Position numbers and translations under genes: made by a program
Shown: positions 45,385 to 53,680 of the stretch, piece by piece
Position numbering within the stretch: the stretch's first letter is position 1
Layout of the letters: every line of letters starts with the position of its first letter
The notes under the pieces: generated by a model
Databases searched by the model: none
Told to the model about the DNA's origin: nothing
The model's input: only the letters and a program-made list of their open reading frames with translations
Assembly: GCF_017643475.1 (NCBI RefSeq)
Contig: NZ_JAEPNI010000001.1
Coordinates: 1 to 64,000 of the forward strand
Origin: Maricaulis sp.
GTDB taxonomy: Bacteria; Pseudomonadota; Alphaproteobacteria; Caulobacterales; Maricaulaceae
DNA: 64,000 nt
Direction of reading: 5' to 3'

Positions 45385-46480
45385 GTCCCGCCTCTTCAGC
45401 GAGCCACTCACCGACCTGCCACAGCCGGTCCTGACCGAAACACATGCGTGTGCCGACTCGGAAGGACGGCACGCCCCAATGACCGCCGGCGAACATGTCC
45501 TGGCGATTGGTCTCAACCACTTCGCGCCAATCCTGCGTCGCGATGAGCGCTTCAGCGTGTTTCCAGTCGATGCCCGCGCGCTTGCAGATCTTGTAGAGCC
45601 CGGCCGGTCTGGACGCATCCAGACCCTCGCTCCACACACCGCGCATGAAGCTCTGGACAAAGACCTCACCGCGACCGGCATTGATCTCGTCGACCAGGAT
45701 AGCGAGTCCGTTCTCGACCCCTTTGCCCAGCGGATCACAGATGTTGCCGAATTCGAGCCCGAACCGGTCGGCCTCCCTCGCGCAGTCGCGCACAATGTAG
45801 AAACGTTTCTCCCGGGGCACGGGCAAGGCGCGCATGACCATCGGCAAGACCGGACGCAGCTTGATTTCAGCGCCCCAGCGACGGGCAAGATCGAACACGC
45901 GCATCAGGGCGATATAGCTGTAGGGACTGCGCAGCGAGAAGAACGTCTCGAAGCTGCCACCGGTCCTCGCACCTGTCTCCGCAGGCGGCTCGAACAGCGC
46001 CTGCCTGGGCACGGCGCCCAGCCGACGCTCCAGATGTACCAGACGGTCGACACCCCAATACCACTCGCCCTCAAACCAGATCATTCCGGACGCGTAATGA
46101 CCCAGCTTGCGGCGCAGGTCCGCTCCAGCCTGCGCCTCACCCCCGATATCGCTGACAACACCTTTCACACCGGCCAGGCCGTGCGCGTGGGCCAGCGCCT
46201 CTGCATCCAGACTGGACCAGTTCGCCAGCATCTCAGGTTCCGGCGCAGCAGACCTCTCCGGTGCACCAACGCAGTGTCTTACGACATCCAGCCCATAGGT
46301 CTCCTGAAGCCTGGGAAGCGCCTGCATCAGCAATTCCGAATAGGGCTCACCCGGCTCCAGAAACGCGTGCAACGTCGCCGCCTTGCCGCCAAGCCTGCGC
46401 CCCAGCAGGTGCCACAGGCGCACGGTATTGCGCAGGGTCGAACTGGTCAGGACCTGCGGCGCGAGGGTTTTCAGACTCAT
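45371..46480 (-). CDS. DsbA-fold protein, 2-hydroxychromene-2-carboxylate isomerase-like (GST kappa family)
   Basis: 369 residues. The C-terminal half (from about 175) matches DsbA/HCCA isomerase proteins: FETFFSLRSPYSYIAL, then LRPVLPMVMRALPVP, FGNICDPLGKGVENG and GHWGVPSFRVG. SPYSYIA replaces a CxxC, so it is not a thiol oxidase. The N-terminal half looks like a second, divergent thioredoxin-fold unit (TLHAFLEPGEPYSELLMQ). A glutathione-dependent isomerase role is possible. Its start overlaps the upstream small gene by ATGA. Confidence 0.8.
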   Translation of the reverse strand: MSLKTLAPQVLTSSTLRNTVRLWHLLGRRLGGKAATLHAFLEPGEPYSELLMQALPRLQETYGLDVVRHCVGAPERSAAPEPEMLANWSSLDAEALAHAHGLAGVKGVVSDIGGEAQAGADLRRKLGHYASGMIWFEGEWYWGVDRLVHLERRLGAVPRQALFEPPAETGARTGGSFETFFSLRSPYSYIALMRVFDLARRWGAEIKLRPVLPMVMRALPVPREKRFYIVRDCAREADRFGLEFGNICDPLGKGVENGLAILVDEINAGRGEVFVQSFMRGVWSEGLDASRPAGLYKICKRAGIDWKHAEALIATQDWREVVETNRQDMFAGGHWGVPSFRVGTRMCFGQDRLWQVGEWLAEEAGQEPA

Positions 46481-46902
46481 GCGATTGCCGTGTCCTCACC
46501 AAAACACGGGATGAGGAGCTGGCCTTCCAGACCCGCCTTGCGGTGAACGGCAATCTCCTGGAATTGAGGTGTCATCGAGATGTCGATCAGGGTTTTGATG
46601 GATGGATAGGTTATAATCGCGACCATATCCCAGGGCATTTCCACCTCACCGACCAGCAATGCGGAGGGCACAGAGGAAAACTTCAGACTACCACCGGCCT
46701 TCATCACCATTTCAACCATCGGAGCGCCATACCGATGCAGATAGGCATCGCGCCCGGGCATGTCCGCGTCCCGCCCGTCCTCATAGGCAGCGAATTCGCG
46801 GAATTTCAGCAGGTTGAGCATGTGGACTTCGCCGCTCTTGCCCGTCGCCAGGATCGCGTTGAGCTGCGCCTCTGTCGGCTCCAGCGCGTGTTCGATCTTC
46901 AT
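46477..46902 (-). CDS. Small DUF1330-like (dimeric alpha-beta barrel) protein
   Basis: 141 residues. The pattern VHMLNLLKFREFA, a Tyr-rich middle and WDMVAIITYPSIKTLIDI is typical of ABM/DUF1330-type ferredoxin-like folds. No enzymatic role can be named. ATG 46902 has GGGAG 6 nt upstream. It is cotranscribed with the DsbA-fold gene and divergent from the flavin oxidoreductase gene. Confidence 0.75.
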   Translation of the reverse strand: MKIEHALEPTEAQLNAILATGKSGEVHMLNLLKFREFAAYEDGRDADMPGRDAYLHRYGAPMVEMVMKAGGSLKFSSVPSALLVGEVEMPWDMVAIITYPSIKTLIDISMTPQFQEIAVHRKAGLEGQLLIPCFGEDTAIA

Positions 46903-47011
46903 CAAGCTCTCCCCCGGTTTTGATCGGAACACCGTAGGCCGGGTAAACAGTGTTTGCCAAGCGATGCGCAATTGATCCAAATTCCCGCAGAAGGAATGTT
47001 TTGAGGGCTTC

Positions 47012-48316
47012 ATGACTAAGATCAATCTGGGCGATCCGCTCACCCTGCCCTGCGGCGCCACCCTGCCGAACCGTCTGTGCAAATCCGCGATGACGGAAGG
47101 CCTGGCCGATGATCACAATCGCGCCACCGACAAACACGCCCGGCTGTACGAGGCCTGGGCGGAAGGTGGGCTGGGCCTCTCTGTCACCGGCAATGTCATG
47201 GTCGACAAGCGCTATCTCGAGCGCGCCGCCAATATCGTCATCGATGGGGAGCAATCCGACGAACAGATGCACGGTCTCAGCAAGATGGCCGAGGCCGGAC
47301 GCTCCGGAGGCGGGCATATCTGGATGCAGATCTCCCATGCCGGCCGCCAGTCTCCCAAGGCCATTGCTACCGAGCCTGTGGCACCATCGGCTATTGGCGA
47401 AGTCGCCTTGCCCGGTGGTTTGTTCGCCAAGCCTCGCGCCTTGAGCACGGATGAGATCAAGGATGTCATCGCCCGTTTCGCGCACACCGCCAGCGTCGCC
47501 AAAACCGCCGGGTTTACAGGGGTCCAGGTTCACTCGGCGCACGGCTATCTGTTGTCGGAATTCCTCAACCCGCTGATCAATCAACGCGAGGATGAATGGG
47601 GCGGTTCGCTGGAAAACCGGGCCCGCCTGTTGCTGGAGATCATTGCCGCCGTCCGCGCAGCGGTCGGATCGGACTATCCGATCGGGGTCAAACTCAACTC
47701 CTCTGACTTCCAGAAGGGCGGCTTTGCGCTGGATGAATGCATCAGCGTTGTCGGCATGCTGGAACAGGCTGGCGTAGACCTGGTCGAAATTTCCGGCGGC
47801 AATTACGAACAGCCCGCCCTGCTTGGCATTGAAGGCCTGGAACCGGTCTACAAGGACGAGACGGCGGTGAAGGCGTCGACGCGCGCCCGCGAAGCCTATT
47901 TCCTCAACTACGCGACCGCGATCCGCGAGAATTGCAATGTCCCGCTGATGGTCACTGGTGGCTTCCGTTCCCGCGAGGCCATGCTGGCGGCCCTCAATGA
48001 AGACGACATCCAGGTCATCGGCCTGGCGCGACCGCTCTGCGTTGATACGGACCTGCCGGAGCGTCTGATCGAAGGGTCACTCGACCGGCTGACATCCTGG
48101 GAAGACTCGCTGGCGCTGGGCCCGGGTATTTTCGGGCCCGAAAGCTCGAATCCCACGCTGCGGGCCATGAACGGCTTTGCCAACATGGCCTTCTTCTACC
48201 GCAATATCCTGCGCCTCGGCGAAGGACGCCCGACCAAACACAGGATGAACATGCTCTTCGCCTTCCTCGCCCACCACATGCAGGACGGCAAGGACGCGAA
48301 AAACCTCAAACGCTAG
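47012..48316 (+). CDS. NADH:flavin oxidoreductase, Old Yellow Enzyme family
   Basis: 434 residues, FMN-dependent TIM barrel. FMN and active-site blocks: LPNRLCKSAMTEG, WMQISHAGRQ, GVQVHSAHGYLLSEFLNP, WGGSLENRARLL, PIGVKLNS and MVTGGFRSREAM. Family members reduce activated double bonds such as enones. GAGGG lies 6 nt before the ATG. Its stop and the stop of the convergent thioesterase share the palindrome CTAG. Confidence 0.92.
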   Translation: MTKINLGDPLTLPCGATLPNRLCKSAMTEGLADDHNRATDKHARLYEAWAEGGLGLSVTGNVMVDKRYLERAANIVIDGEQSDEQMHGLSKMAEAGRSGGGHIWMQISHAGRQSPKAIATEPVAPSAIGEVALPGGLFAKPRALSTDEIKDVIARFAHTASVAKTAGFTGVQVHSAHGYLLSEFLNPLINQREDEWGGSLENRARLLLEIIAAVRAAVGSDYPIGVKLNSSDFQKGGFALDECISVVGMLEQAGVDLVEISGGNYEQPALLGIEGLEPVYKDETAVKASTRAREAYFLNYATAIRENCNVPLMVTGGFRSREAMLAALNEDDIQVIGLARPLCVDTDLPERLIEGSLDRLTSWEDSLALGPGIFGPESSNPTLRAMNGFANMAFFYRNILRLGEGRPTKHRMNMLFAFLAHHMQDGKDAKNLKR

Positions 48317-48741
48317 GGTCGGGGTGTGAAGCGGCGGATCGAACCGGAAAAGCTCATCACCGGACGATCTTCGGAATAGATCATGCCGCGCACGAATATG
48401 GTGGACTTGCCCATGCGGGTGACCTCGCCACGGCTGGTCACCAGCGCGCCTTCCGGTGCGCCATCTAGGAATTCGGAGTTGAAGGTCATTGTGACGCCCA
48501 TGCTCCCGTCCTCGAAGGCATCCCAGGCGATGGAGAACAGCATGAAGTCGGCAAAGCTCATCAGGCAGCCGCCATGCACCACACCGCCTGCATTCATGTG
48601 TTTACGTTCAGCGCGAAAGGCACCGATCACGCCCTCTTCGTCGACCGTGCGGTAAAACGGACCGACATGACTCTCAAACGGCTCTTCAGGCCAGTATTGC
48701 CAGCCCTTGAACTCGCCCTCTGTCTGGATTTGCGGGGTCAC
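48313..48741 (-). CDS. PaaI-type hotdog thioesterase
   Basis: 142 residues with the hotdog motif HMNAGGVVHGGCLMSFADF, where the catalytic acid and helix N-terminus lie. Later VTMTFNSEFLDGAPEG and GKSTIFVRGMIY fit acyl-CoA thioesterases. The physiological acyl group is unknown. It follows the TesB-like gene by 2 bp, so two thioesterases are made together. Confidence 0.87.
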   Translation of the reverse strand: MTPQIQTEGEFKGWQYWPEEPFESHVGPFYRTVDEEGVIGAFRAERKHMNAGGVVHGGCLMSFADFMLFSIAWDAFEDGSMGVTMTFNSEFLDGAPEGALVTSRGEVTRMGKSTIFVRGMIYSEDRPVMSFSGSIRRFTPRP

Positions 48742-48743
48742 AC

Positions 48744-49667
48744 TCAGCCCTTCCTGTCTTCACGCCACCGGATCAGGCCTTCCTGGGTCGCCGAGGCGAT
48801 CAGCTTGCCATCGCGCGTGAACAGGTGACCGCGATTGAACCCGCGCGACCCGCCCGACCACGGGCTGTCACAGGCATAGAGCAGCCAGTCGTCCACGCGC
48901 ACATCATCATGGAACCACAGCGCATGATCGAGGCTTGCCGTCTGCATTTGCGGCATCAGCCAGTTCACACCGTGCGGCTTCATGCTGGTGCCCAGCAGGG
49001 TCATGTCCGAGGCATAGGCCAGGATCGCACGGTGCATGATCGGATCATCACCGACCGGACCTGAGGTGCGGATCCAGGTCTGGCGCAGACCGTTGCGAAC
49101 CTCGTTTTCCGGGTCCAGCCAGCTTTCAACGGGGCGCAGTTCTATGGCCCGGGGCCGGGTCATGAAATCGACGAAGGCCTTGGGGAAACGATCGCGATAG
49201 CGCTCGGCGATTTCCGCTTCTGTCTCCAGCTCCTCCGGTTGCGGCACATCCGGCATCTCGGCCTGATGCTCGAGACCCTTTTCCTGTCGCTGGAAGGAGG
49301 CTGTCATATTGAGGATCGGCTTGCCACGCTGAATGGCAATAACGCGCCGGTTGGAAAAACTCCCCCCGTCATAATCACGTTCAACACGGAAGATGATCGG
49401 CAGTTTTTCGTCGCCCGGCCGCATGAAATAGGCGTGCAGCGAATGGGCGACGCGCCCTTCATCCACCGACCCGACCGCCGACATCAATGCTTGGGCGATC
49501 ACCTGACCGCCAAACACCCGGCCCTGACCGCCCGGATTGCGCTTGCCGCGATACAGGTCGGTATCGATTTCCTCGACCGTCAACAGGTCAACCAGCGCGC
49601 CGGGCGCCTCTTCCTGCGTCGGGCGTCTTTCTTCTGTGTCTTGCATGATGATGGGACCAGCCGTCAT
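48744..49667 (-). CDS. tesB: Acyl-CoA thioesterase II (TesB family)
   Basis: About 307 residues, a double-hotdog enzyme. Family blocks are RVFGGQVIAQALMSA, HSLHAYFMRPGD, DYDGGSFSNRRVIAIQ, TASLDHALWFH and the catalytic region near YACDSPWSGGSRGFNRGHL. It hydrolyses medium- to long-chain acyl-CoA. The start is uncertain: neither ATG 49667 nor ATG 49646 has a clear ribosome site. Confidence 0.88.
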   Translation of the reverse strand: MTAGPIIMQDTEERRPTQEEAPGALVDLLTVEEIDTDLYRGKRNPGGQGRVFGGQVIAQALMSAVGSVDEGRVAHSLHAYFMRPGDEKLPIIFRVERDYDGGSFSNRRVIAIQRGKPILNMTASFQRQEKGLEHQAEMPDVPQPEELETEAEIAERYRDRFPKAFVDFMTRPRAIELRPVESWLDPENEVRNGLRQTWIRTSGPVGDDPIMHRAILAYASDMTLLGTSMKPHGVNWLMPQMQTASLDHALWFHDDVRVDDWLLYACDSPWSGGSRGFNRGHLFTRDGKLIASATQEGLIRWREDRKG

Positions 49668-49794
49668 TGTTTGTTTTTTGCCATTTTGGGTGCGCCTGCA
49701 AAAAAAGCCAGCCCGAACCTGCAATCCTCTGTTCAGGTGTTGTCTGGCAAACAACCCTCAGTATTCTGTCGCTGATTTTGATTGGGGGATTTTC

Positions 49795-50457
49795 ATGAAA
49801 CGCCTTGCTCTCGCCGCAGCAGCAATCGCAACCGCCCTGGCGGGTTGCGCCACCACAGTAACCACCGAGAACGTCTACAGCTTCTCCGACCTGCAACTTT
49901 GCCGTATCCAGGCCAATCCGGGCAGCCGCGAGGTCGAGGAAACCAGCCTGGTCAATGCCGAGCTGGGTCGGCGGGAAACCGACTGTCCGGCCGTGTTTGA
50001 CGAAGAGCGCCGCCGGGTCGAGGAAATACGCCGTCGCCAGGAAGAGGAACGCCGGATCGCCGAAGAAGAACAGCGTATCTTCACGGAACGCCAGATCGAC
50101 CGCATCGCCATGGCGCAAGCCGCCTGGGAACGACCGGGATCATGGCGCAACCGGGAAATCCCGCGCAATGTCAGCGGTGTCGACCTCAATGCGTGCCTGC
50201 GTGATGACAGCACGGGCGAAGCGTACCCGGCCGATATCGAACCCATCATGGGTGATGCGCTGAACGTCGCGCTGCGCACTCATGAATTCAGTGCCTATCG
50301 ACAATATGCCGTCGTCTTCCTGCGCAGCGGTGAGCTGATGGTTCTGCAGATGCAGAACGCTTTCCACCAGAACGAACTGCCCCGCGGCTACACGGCGGGT
50401 ACGGATGAACAGGGACTGACCTGGGATGTGAAGGATTATCGCGGCATGCGCTGCTGA
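49795..50457 (+). CDS. Lipoprotein with a charged helical segment
   Basis: 220 residues. A lipobox LAGC at residues 16-19 marks it as a lipoprotein. After a short domain, residues about 60-105 are an Arg/Glu-rich helix (EERRRVEEIRRRQEEERRIA), probably a coiled coil. The C-terminal domain (YAVVFLRSGELMVLQMQNAF) is unrecognised. GGGGGAT precedes the ATG. Function is unknown; an outer-membrane periplasmic anchoring role is only a suggestion. Confidence 0.8.
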   Translation: MKRLALAAAAIATALAGCATTVTTENVYSFSDLQLCRIQANPGSREVEETSLVNAELGRRETDCPAVFDEERRRVEEIRRRQEEERRIAEEEQRIFTERQIDRIAMAQAAWERPGSWRNREIPRNVSGVDLNACLRDDSTGEAYPADIEPIMGDALNVALRTHEFSAYRQYAVVFLRSGELMVLQMQNAFHQNELPRGYTAGTDEQGLTWDVKDYRGMRC

Positions 50458-50464
50458 TCCTGTG

Positions 50465-50489
50465 AAGGGGCAGGCCCGGCTTGCCCCTT
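50465..50489 (+). terminator. Hairpin after the lipoprotein gene
   Basis: AAGGGGCA and TGCCCCTT form an 8-bp stem around a 9-nt loop, 7 bp after the stop codon. Only a weak T-rich tail follows. Confidence 0.5.
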
Positions 50490-50540
50490 GCACTTTGTGA
50501 CGGTCATGCTATCCGCCCCGCAACACAGCGGGAGATCCTC

Positions 50541-51212
50541 ATGTCAGACAAGATCATCGTCACCGGCGCCCTGGGCATTCTGGGCCAGGCCGTCGTCGCT
50601 CACCTGGTCAAGACCGGCGCAACCGTCACCGCGATCGATCTGGCTGCCGACAACGGTTCCAGCGCAGCACAGCACGTCATCGGCGGTGTCGACCTGACTG
50701 ATGAGGCGGCGGTCCAGACCGCCTTCGCCGCGGCGAAGGAAAAGATGGGTGGCCTGACCGGCATCGCCAATATCGCCGGCGGTTTCATCTGGCAGACGAT
50801 CGCCGACGGCGAGATTGACGGTTTCGACAAGATGTTCCGCATCAATCTAAAAACCGCCGCGATTGCGTCGCGCTCGGCGTTTTCACTGTTTGAAGGCGAA
50901 GCGGCGATCGTCAATATCGGCGCCTCTGCGGTGAAAGCCCCGGGTCTGGGCATGGCGGCCTACACGGCCTCGAAGGCCGGTGTGCACGCACTCACCGAAA
51001 GCCTGGCGGAGGAAGGCGCTGGCGCCGGCGTGCGCGTCAACGCGGTCCTGCCGACCATTCTCGACACCCCCACCAACCGCGCGGACATGCCGGATGCAGA
51101 CATGTCCAGCTGGGTGAAGCCGGAAGCGGCAGCAGAGGTGATCGGTTTCCTTCTGTCGAACAACAGCCGTGCGATTTCCGGCGCGCTGGTCCCGGTCAAT
51201 CGGGGCGGATAG
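50541..51212 (+). CDS. Short-chain dehydrogenase/reductase
   Basis: 223 residues, Rossmann fold. The cofactor motif is TGALGILGQ, followed by IANIAGG in place of NNAG. The active site is Ser in NIGASAVKA with YTASK. It ends with the usual ISGALVPVNRG. The substrate is unknown. GGGAG lies 6 nt before the ATG, and the gene stands alone before the repeat element. Confidence 0.88.
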   Translation: MSDKIIVTGALGILGQAVVAHLVKTGATVTAIDLAADNGSSAAQHVIGGVDLTDEAAVQTAFAAAKEKMGGLTGIANIAGGFIWQTIADGEIDGFDKMFRINLKTAAIASRSAFSLFEGEAAIVNIGASAVKAPGLGMAAYTASKAGVHALTESLAEEGAGAGVRVNAVLPTILDTPTNRADMPDADMSSWVKPEAAAEVIGFLLSNNSRAISGALVPVNRGG

Positions 51213-51233
51213 GGCTTTAAACCACCGAAACAC

Positions 51234-51346
51234 TTGTCATCCCCGCCGAATGCCCCGCGAAAGCGGGGCGTAGAGCGGGGACCCATTGCGCGATGGGCCC
51301 CGGATCTCCAGCCGGGTCAAGCCCGGCTATCCGTCCGGGATGACAA
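51234..51346. repeat. GTCATCC-ended palindromic repeat element (copy 2)
   Basis: 113 bp bounded by TTGTCATCC and GGATGACAA. Inside are two strong hairpins, GCCCCGC-GAAA-GCGGGGC (51252-51269) and AGCCGGG-TCAA-CCCGGCT-like (51310-51328). It follows the SDR gene by 21 bp and could also act as a transcript end. It belongs with the element at 3793-3907. Confidence 0.7.
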
Positions 51347-51366
51347 ACTTGGGATAACCAGTTTAT

Positions 51367-51891
51367 TTGTTGTCCTTAGCATTGATCAGAGAGGCGGAGT
51401 TGCAGCCTAGAATTTCGGAGACTTTCTTTCAGGAGCTTCTCACCCGAGAATGCGGTGATGGGCTCCATGACCTGGCAGCATTCTGGGCACACCGTCTTGC
51501 CCCATCACATCAAACGCTCAAGCTTTCGAAAACCGAATTCGAGATAGAACTTTGCATGCGTCTAATAGGCACAGTCGAACGGAGTGGCTTACCTACTTAT
51601 CTCGAAACCTATGGAACTCGCTTCCTGAATGAAACAGCAATTGCTCTTAGTAAAATTGGGTTCGACGCAGAAGCAGACATGGTCTTGGCAACGTTTCATC
51701 TAGTGAAACACCTTCCGATTGAGGATTTTCTCGACGACCTCGATTCAACCCTGTGGGACCAGTTGGATACTCTGGCCCGTAACGTCCGAACATCAGATAT
51801 TCAATCAGAAAATACTCGCCTAATTCACTACGTTCGGCTCAATTCATCAGATATTCTCCGTCCTGAGCGTGGACTGGACGTGCTGAACTAG
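51367..51891 (+). CDS. Uncharacterised protein, DUF4375 (DMP19)-like, AT-richer than neighbours
   Basis: 174 residues, mostly helical. The block PTYLETYGTRFLNETAIALSKIG followed by ADMVLATF resembles DUF4375/DMP19 proteins, where an aromatic residue and a helix pair recur. Codon use is visibly different from the surrounding genes, with many A- and T-ending codons, suggesting later acquisition. The start is unclear: TTG 51367 is followed by further TTG codons and no convincing ribosome site. It sits right after a mobile repeat. Confidence 0.65.
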   Translation: MLSLALIREAELQPRISETFFQELLTRECGDGLHDLAAFWAHRLAPSHQTLKLSKTEFEIELCMRLIGTVERSGLPTYLETYGTRFLNETAIALSKIGFDAEADMVLATFHLVKHLPIEDFLDDLDSTLWDQLDTLARNVRTSDIQSENTRLIHYVRLNSSDILRPERGLDVLN

Positions 51892-51892
51892 A

Positions 51893-52747
51893 CTACGCCG
51901 CCGCCAGCCTCATCGCGATTAGTCCACCGACCAGCACGACCGACAGCGCGATACGACGTTTGCCGAAACCTTCCTTGAGCACGACAGCGGCCAGGATTGC
52001 GCCGATGACGACCGAAGTTTCACGCAGCGCGGACATCGGTCCCACTGCTGCGTTGGCATAGGCAAACAACGCGAACCCGTAACTTGCCAGGCCAAAGATC
52101 GAGGCGATGGCACCGGACTTGAGCTCCTGGCGCATCAGTCCCGGCAAATCACGCCCCCGACGGATCAGCGCGGTCAGCAGGATCGGCACCGCCGTCACCA
52201 CCGCAAACCAGGCCAGATAGACAAAGGGGCTGCTGGCCGCGCGTGCGCCTGATGCGTCATTGACAGAATAGAGCGCCGTCATACCGGCTGCGAGGAGGGC
52301 GAATCCGATGGCCTGCACCTTGGGGCGACCACCCTTTTCCGGCCAGCCGAAACCGAGCACCGCCAACGAAGCCACTACAAGCCCCGCAATCTCCCAGATC
52401 GACAAAACCTCGCCCAGCACCAGAAAGGCCACGAGCCCCGCCAGCAGCGGCGCGCCACCGCGCATGATCGGATAGACCAGCCCCATATCGCCGTGTTCGA
52501 ACGCACGGATCATCGCCATCTGGAAAGCCCAGTGCAGGACCGCGCCCAGCAGCAAAAAACGCCAGACACTCCAGTCCGGGATGGGATTGCTCAGCAGGAT
52601 CGGCAGGACATAGACCGCGCCGATCGACATCATCGTGGCGCGAAAGACCAGACGGTCTCCGGCCTGTTTGGTCAGCAGCCCCATGAAGGCATGCAGGCTC
52701 GCCGAGCACAGCATGGCCAGGCTGGCGAGCGGGAGGGCTTCGAGCAA
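51893..52747 (-). CDS. EamA/DMT-superfamily transporter
   Basis: 284 residues with ten predicted membrane spans arranged as two EamA repeats. Seen are the short helices typical of the family and the small-residue motif near VGPMSALRETSVVIGAILAAVVL. Substrates are usually metabolites or amino acids and cannot be assigned. The start is TTG 52747 with GGAGG 8 nt upstream, located in the last codons of ftsY; the two genes are 3 bp apart. Confidence 0.88.
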   Translation of the reverse strand: MLEALPLASLAMLCSASLHAFMGLLTKQAGDRLVFRATMMSIGAVYVLPILLSNPIPDWSVWRFLLLGAVLHWAFQMAMIRAFEHGDMGLVYPIMRGGAPLLAGLVAFLVLGEVLSIWEIAGLVVASLAVLGFGWPEKGGRPKVQAIGFALLAAGMTALYSVNDASGARAASSPFVYLAWFAVVTAVPILLTALIRRGRDLPGLMRQELKSGAIASIFGLASYGFALFAYANAAVGPMSALRETSVVIGAILAAVVLKEGFGKRRIALSVVLVGGLIAMRLAAA

Positions 52748-52750
52748 GCC

Positions 52751-53680
52751 CTACGCCTCCAGGCCTGCAATGGCGCGGGCAAAACCCAGCGCGCTGAAGG
52801 GCTGGAGATCTTCTTCGCCTTCACCGATCCCAATATAGTGGATCGGCAGCTGGAATTTCTCGGCCACCTGGACCAGGGCTCCGCCCTTGGCGGTGCCGTC
52901 CAGCTTGGTCATGATCACGCCGGTCACGTCGGAGGCTTCCAGGAAGGCTTCCGCCTGTGACACGGCGTTGGAGCCGACCGTGCCATCAAGCACCAGCAAC
53001 ACCTCGTGCGGTGCGTCGGGGATTTTCTTGCGAATGACGCGGACGATCTTGCGGAGCTCTTCCATCAGTTCGGACTTGTTCTGCAGACGTCCGGCCGTGT
53101 CGATCAACACCACGTCATGACCGCCACGCTCGGCCTCTTCCAGCGCATCGAACGCCAGTCCGGCCGCATCGGCGCCGATGTCGCGCTTGACGACCGGCGC
53201 CTTGGCCCGCTCGCCCCAGACGGAGACCTGTTCGATCGCGGCCGCACGGAAAGTGTCGCCGGCGGCCAGCACCGGATTGCGCCCCTGGCGCTTGAGCTTG
53301 ACCGCGATCTTGCCGAGCGTTGTCGTCTTGCCCGAGCCGTTTACGCCCACAAACAGCACCACACGCGGCGCACTGCCGGTCAGGTCGAGCGGTTTTTCCA
53401 GGGGTTCCAGCGTTTCCGCGACCACCGAGGCGAGAACTTCACGCACTTCCTCGTCGCTTACTTCCTTGTCGAACCGGTCCTTGGCGAGGCGCTCGGTCAC
53501 ACGCATCGCGGCAGCGGCGCCGAGATCCGCGGCGATGAGCGTGTCTTCCAGCTCCTCGATCGCCTCATGGTCCAGCTTGCGTTTGGTGAAGATCGCAGTG
53601 ACGGACTCGCCCAGCTTGGACGAGGTGCGTTTCAGACCCGCAGCCAGTCGGGAAAAGAAGCCCGGCTTTTTCTCACTCAT
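52751..53680 (-). CDS. ftsY: Signal recognition particle receptor FtsY
   Basis: 309 residues: a short N-terminal region and the NG GTPase domains. GTP-binding motifs are GVNGSGKTTTLGKIA, DTFRAAAIEQ, DTAGRLQNKSELMEEL and TKLDGTAKGG. It receives ribosome-SRP complexes at the membrane and hands them to the translocon. The acidic A domain found in E. coli is nearly absent. The ATG overlaps the mtaB stop by ATGA. Confidence 0.97.
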   Translation of the reverse strand: MSEKKPGFFSRLAAGLKRTSSKLGESVTAIFTKRKLDHEAIEELEDTLIAADLGAAAAMRVTERLAKDRFDKEVSDEEVREVLASVVAETLEPLEKPLDLTGSAPRVVLFVGVNGSGKTTTLGKIAVKLKRQGRNPVLAAGDTFRAAAIEQVSVWGERAKAPVVKRDIGADAAGLAFDALEEAERGGHDVVLIDTAGRLQNKSELMEELRKIVRVIRKKIPDAPHEVLLVLDGTVGSNAVSQAEAFLEASDVTGVIMTKLDGTAKGGALVQVAEKFQLPIHYIGIGEGEEDLQPFSALGFARAIAGLEA

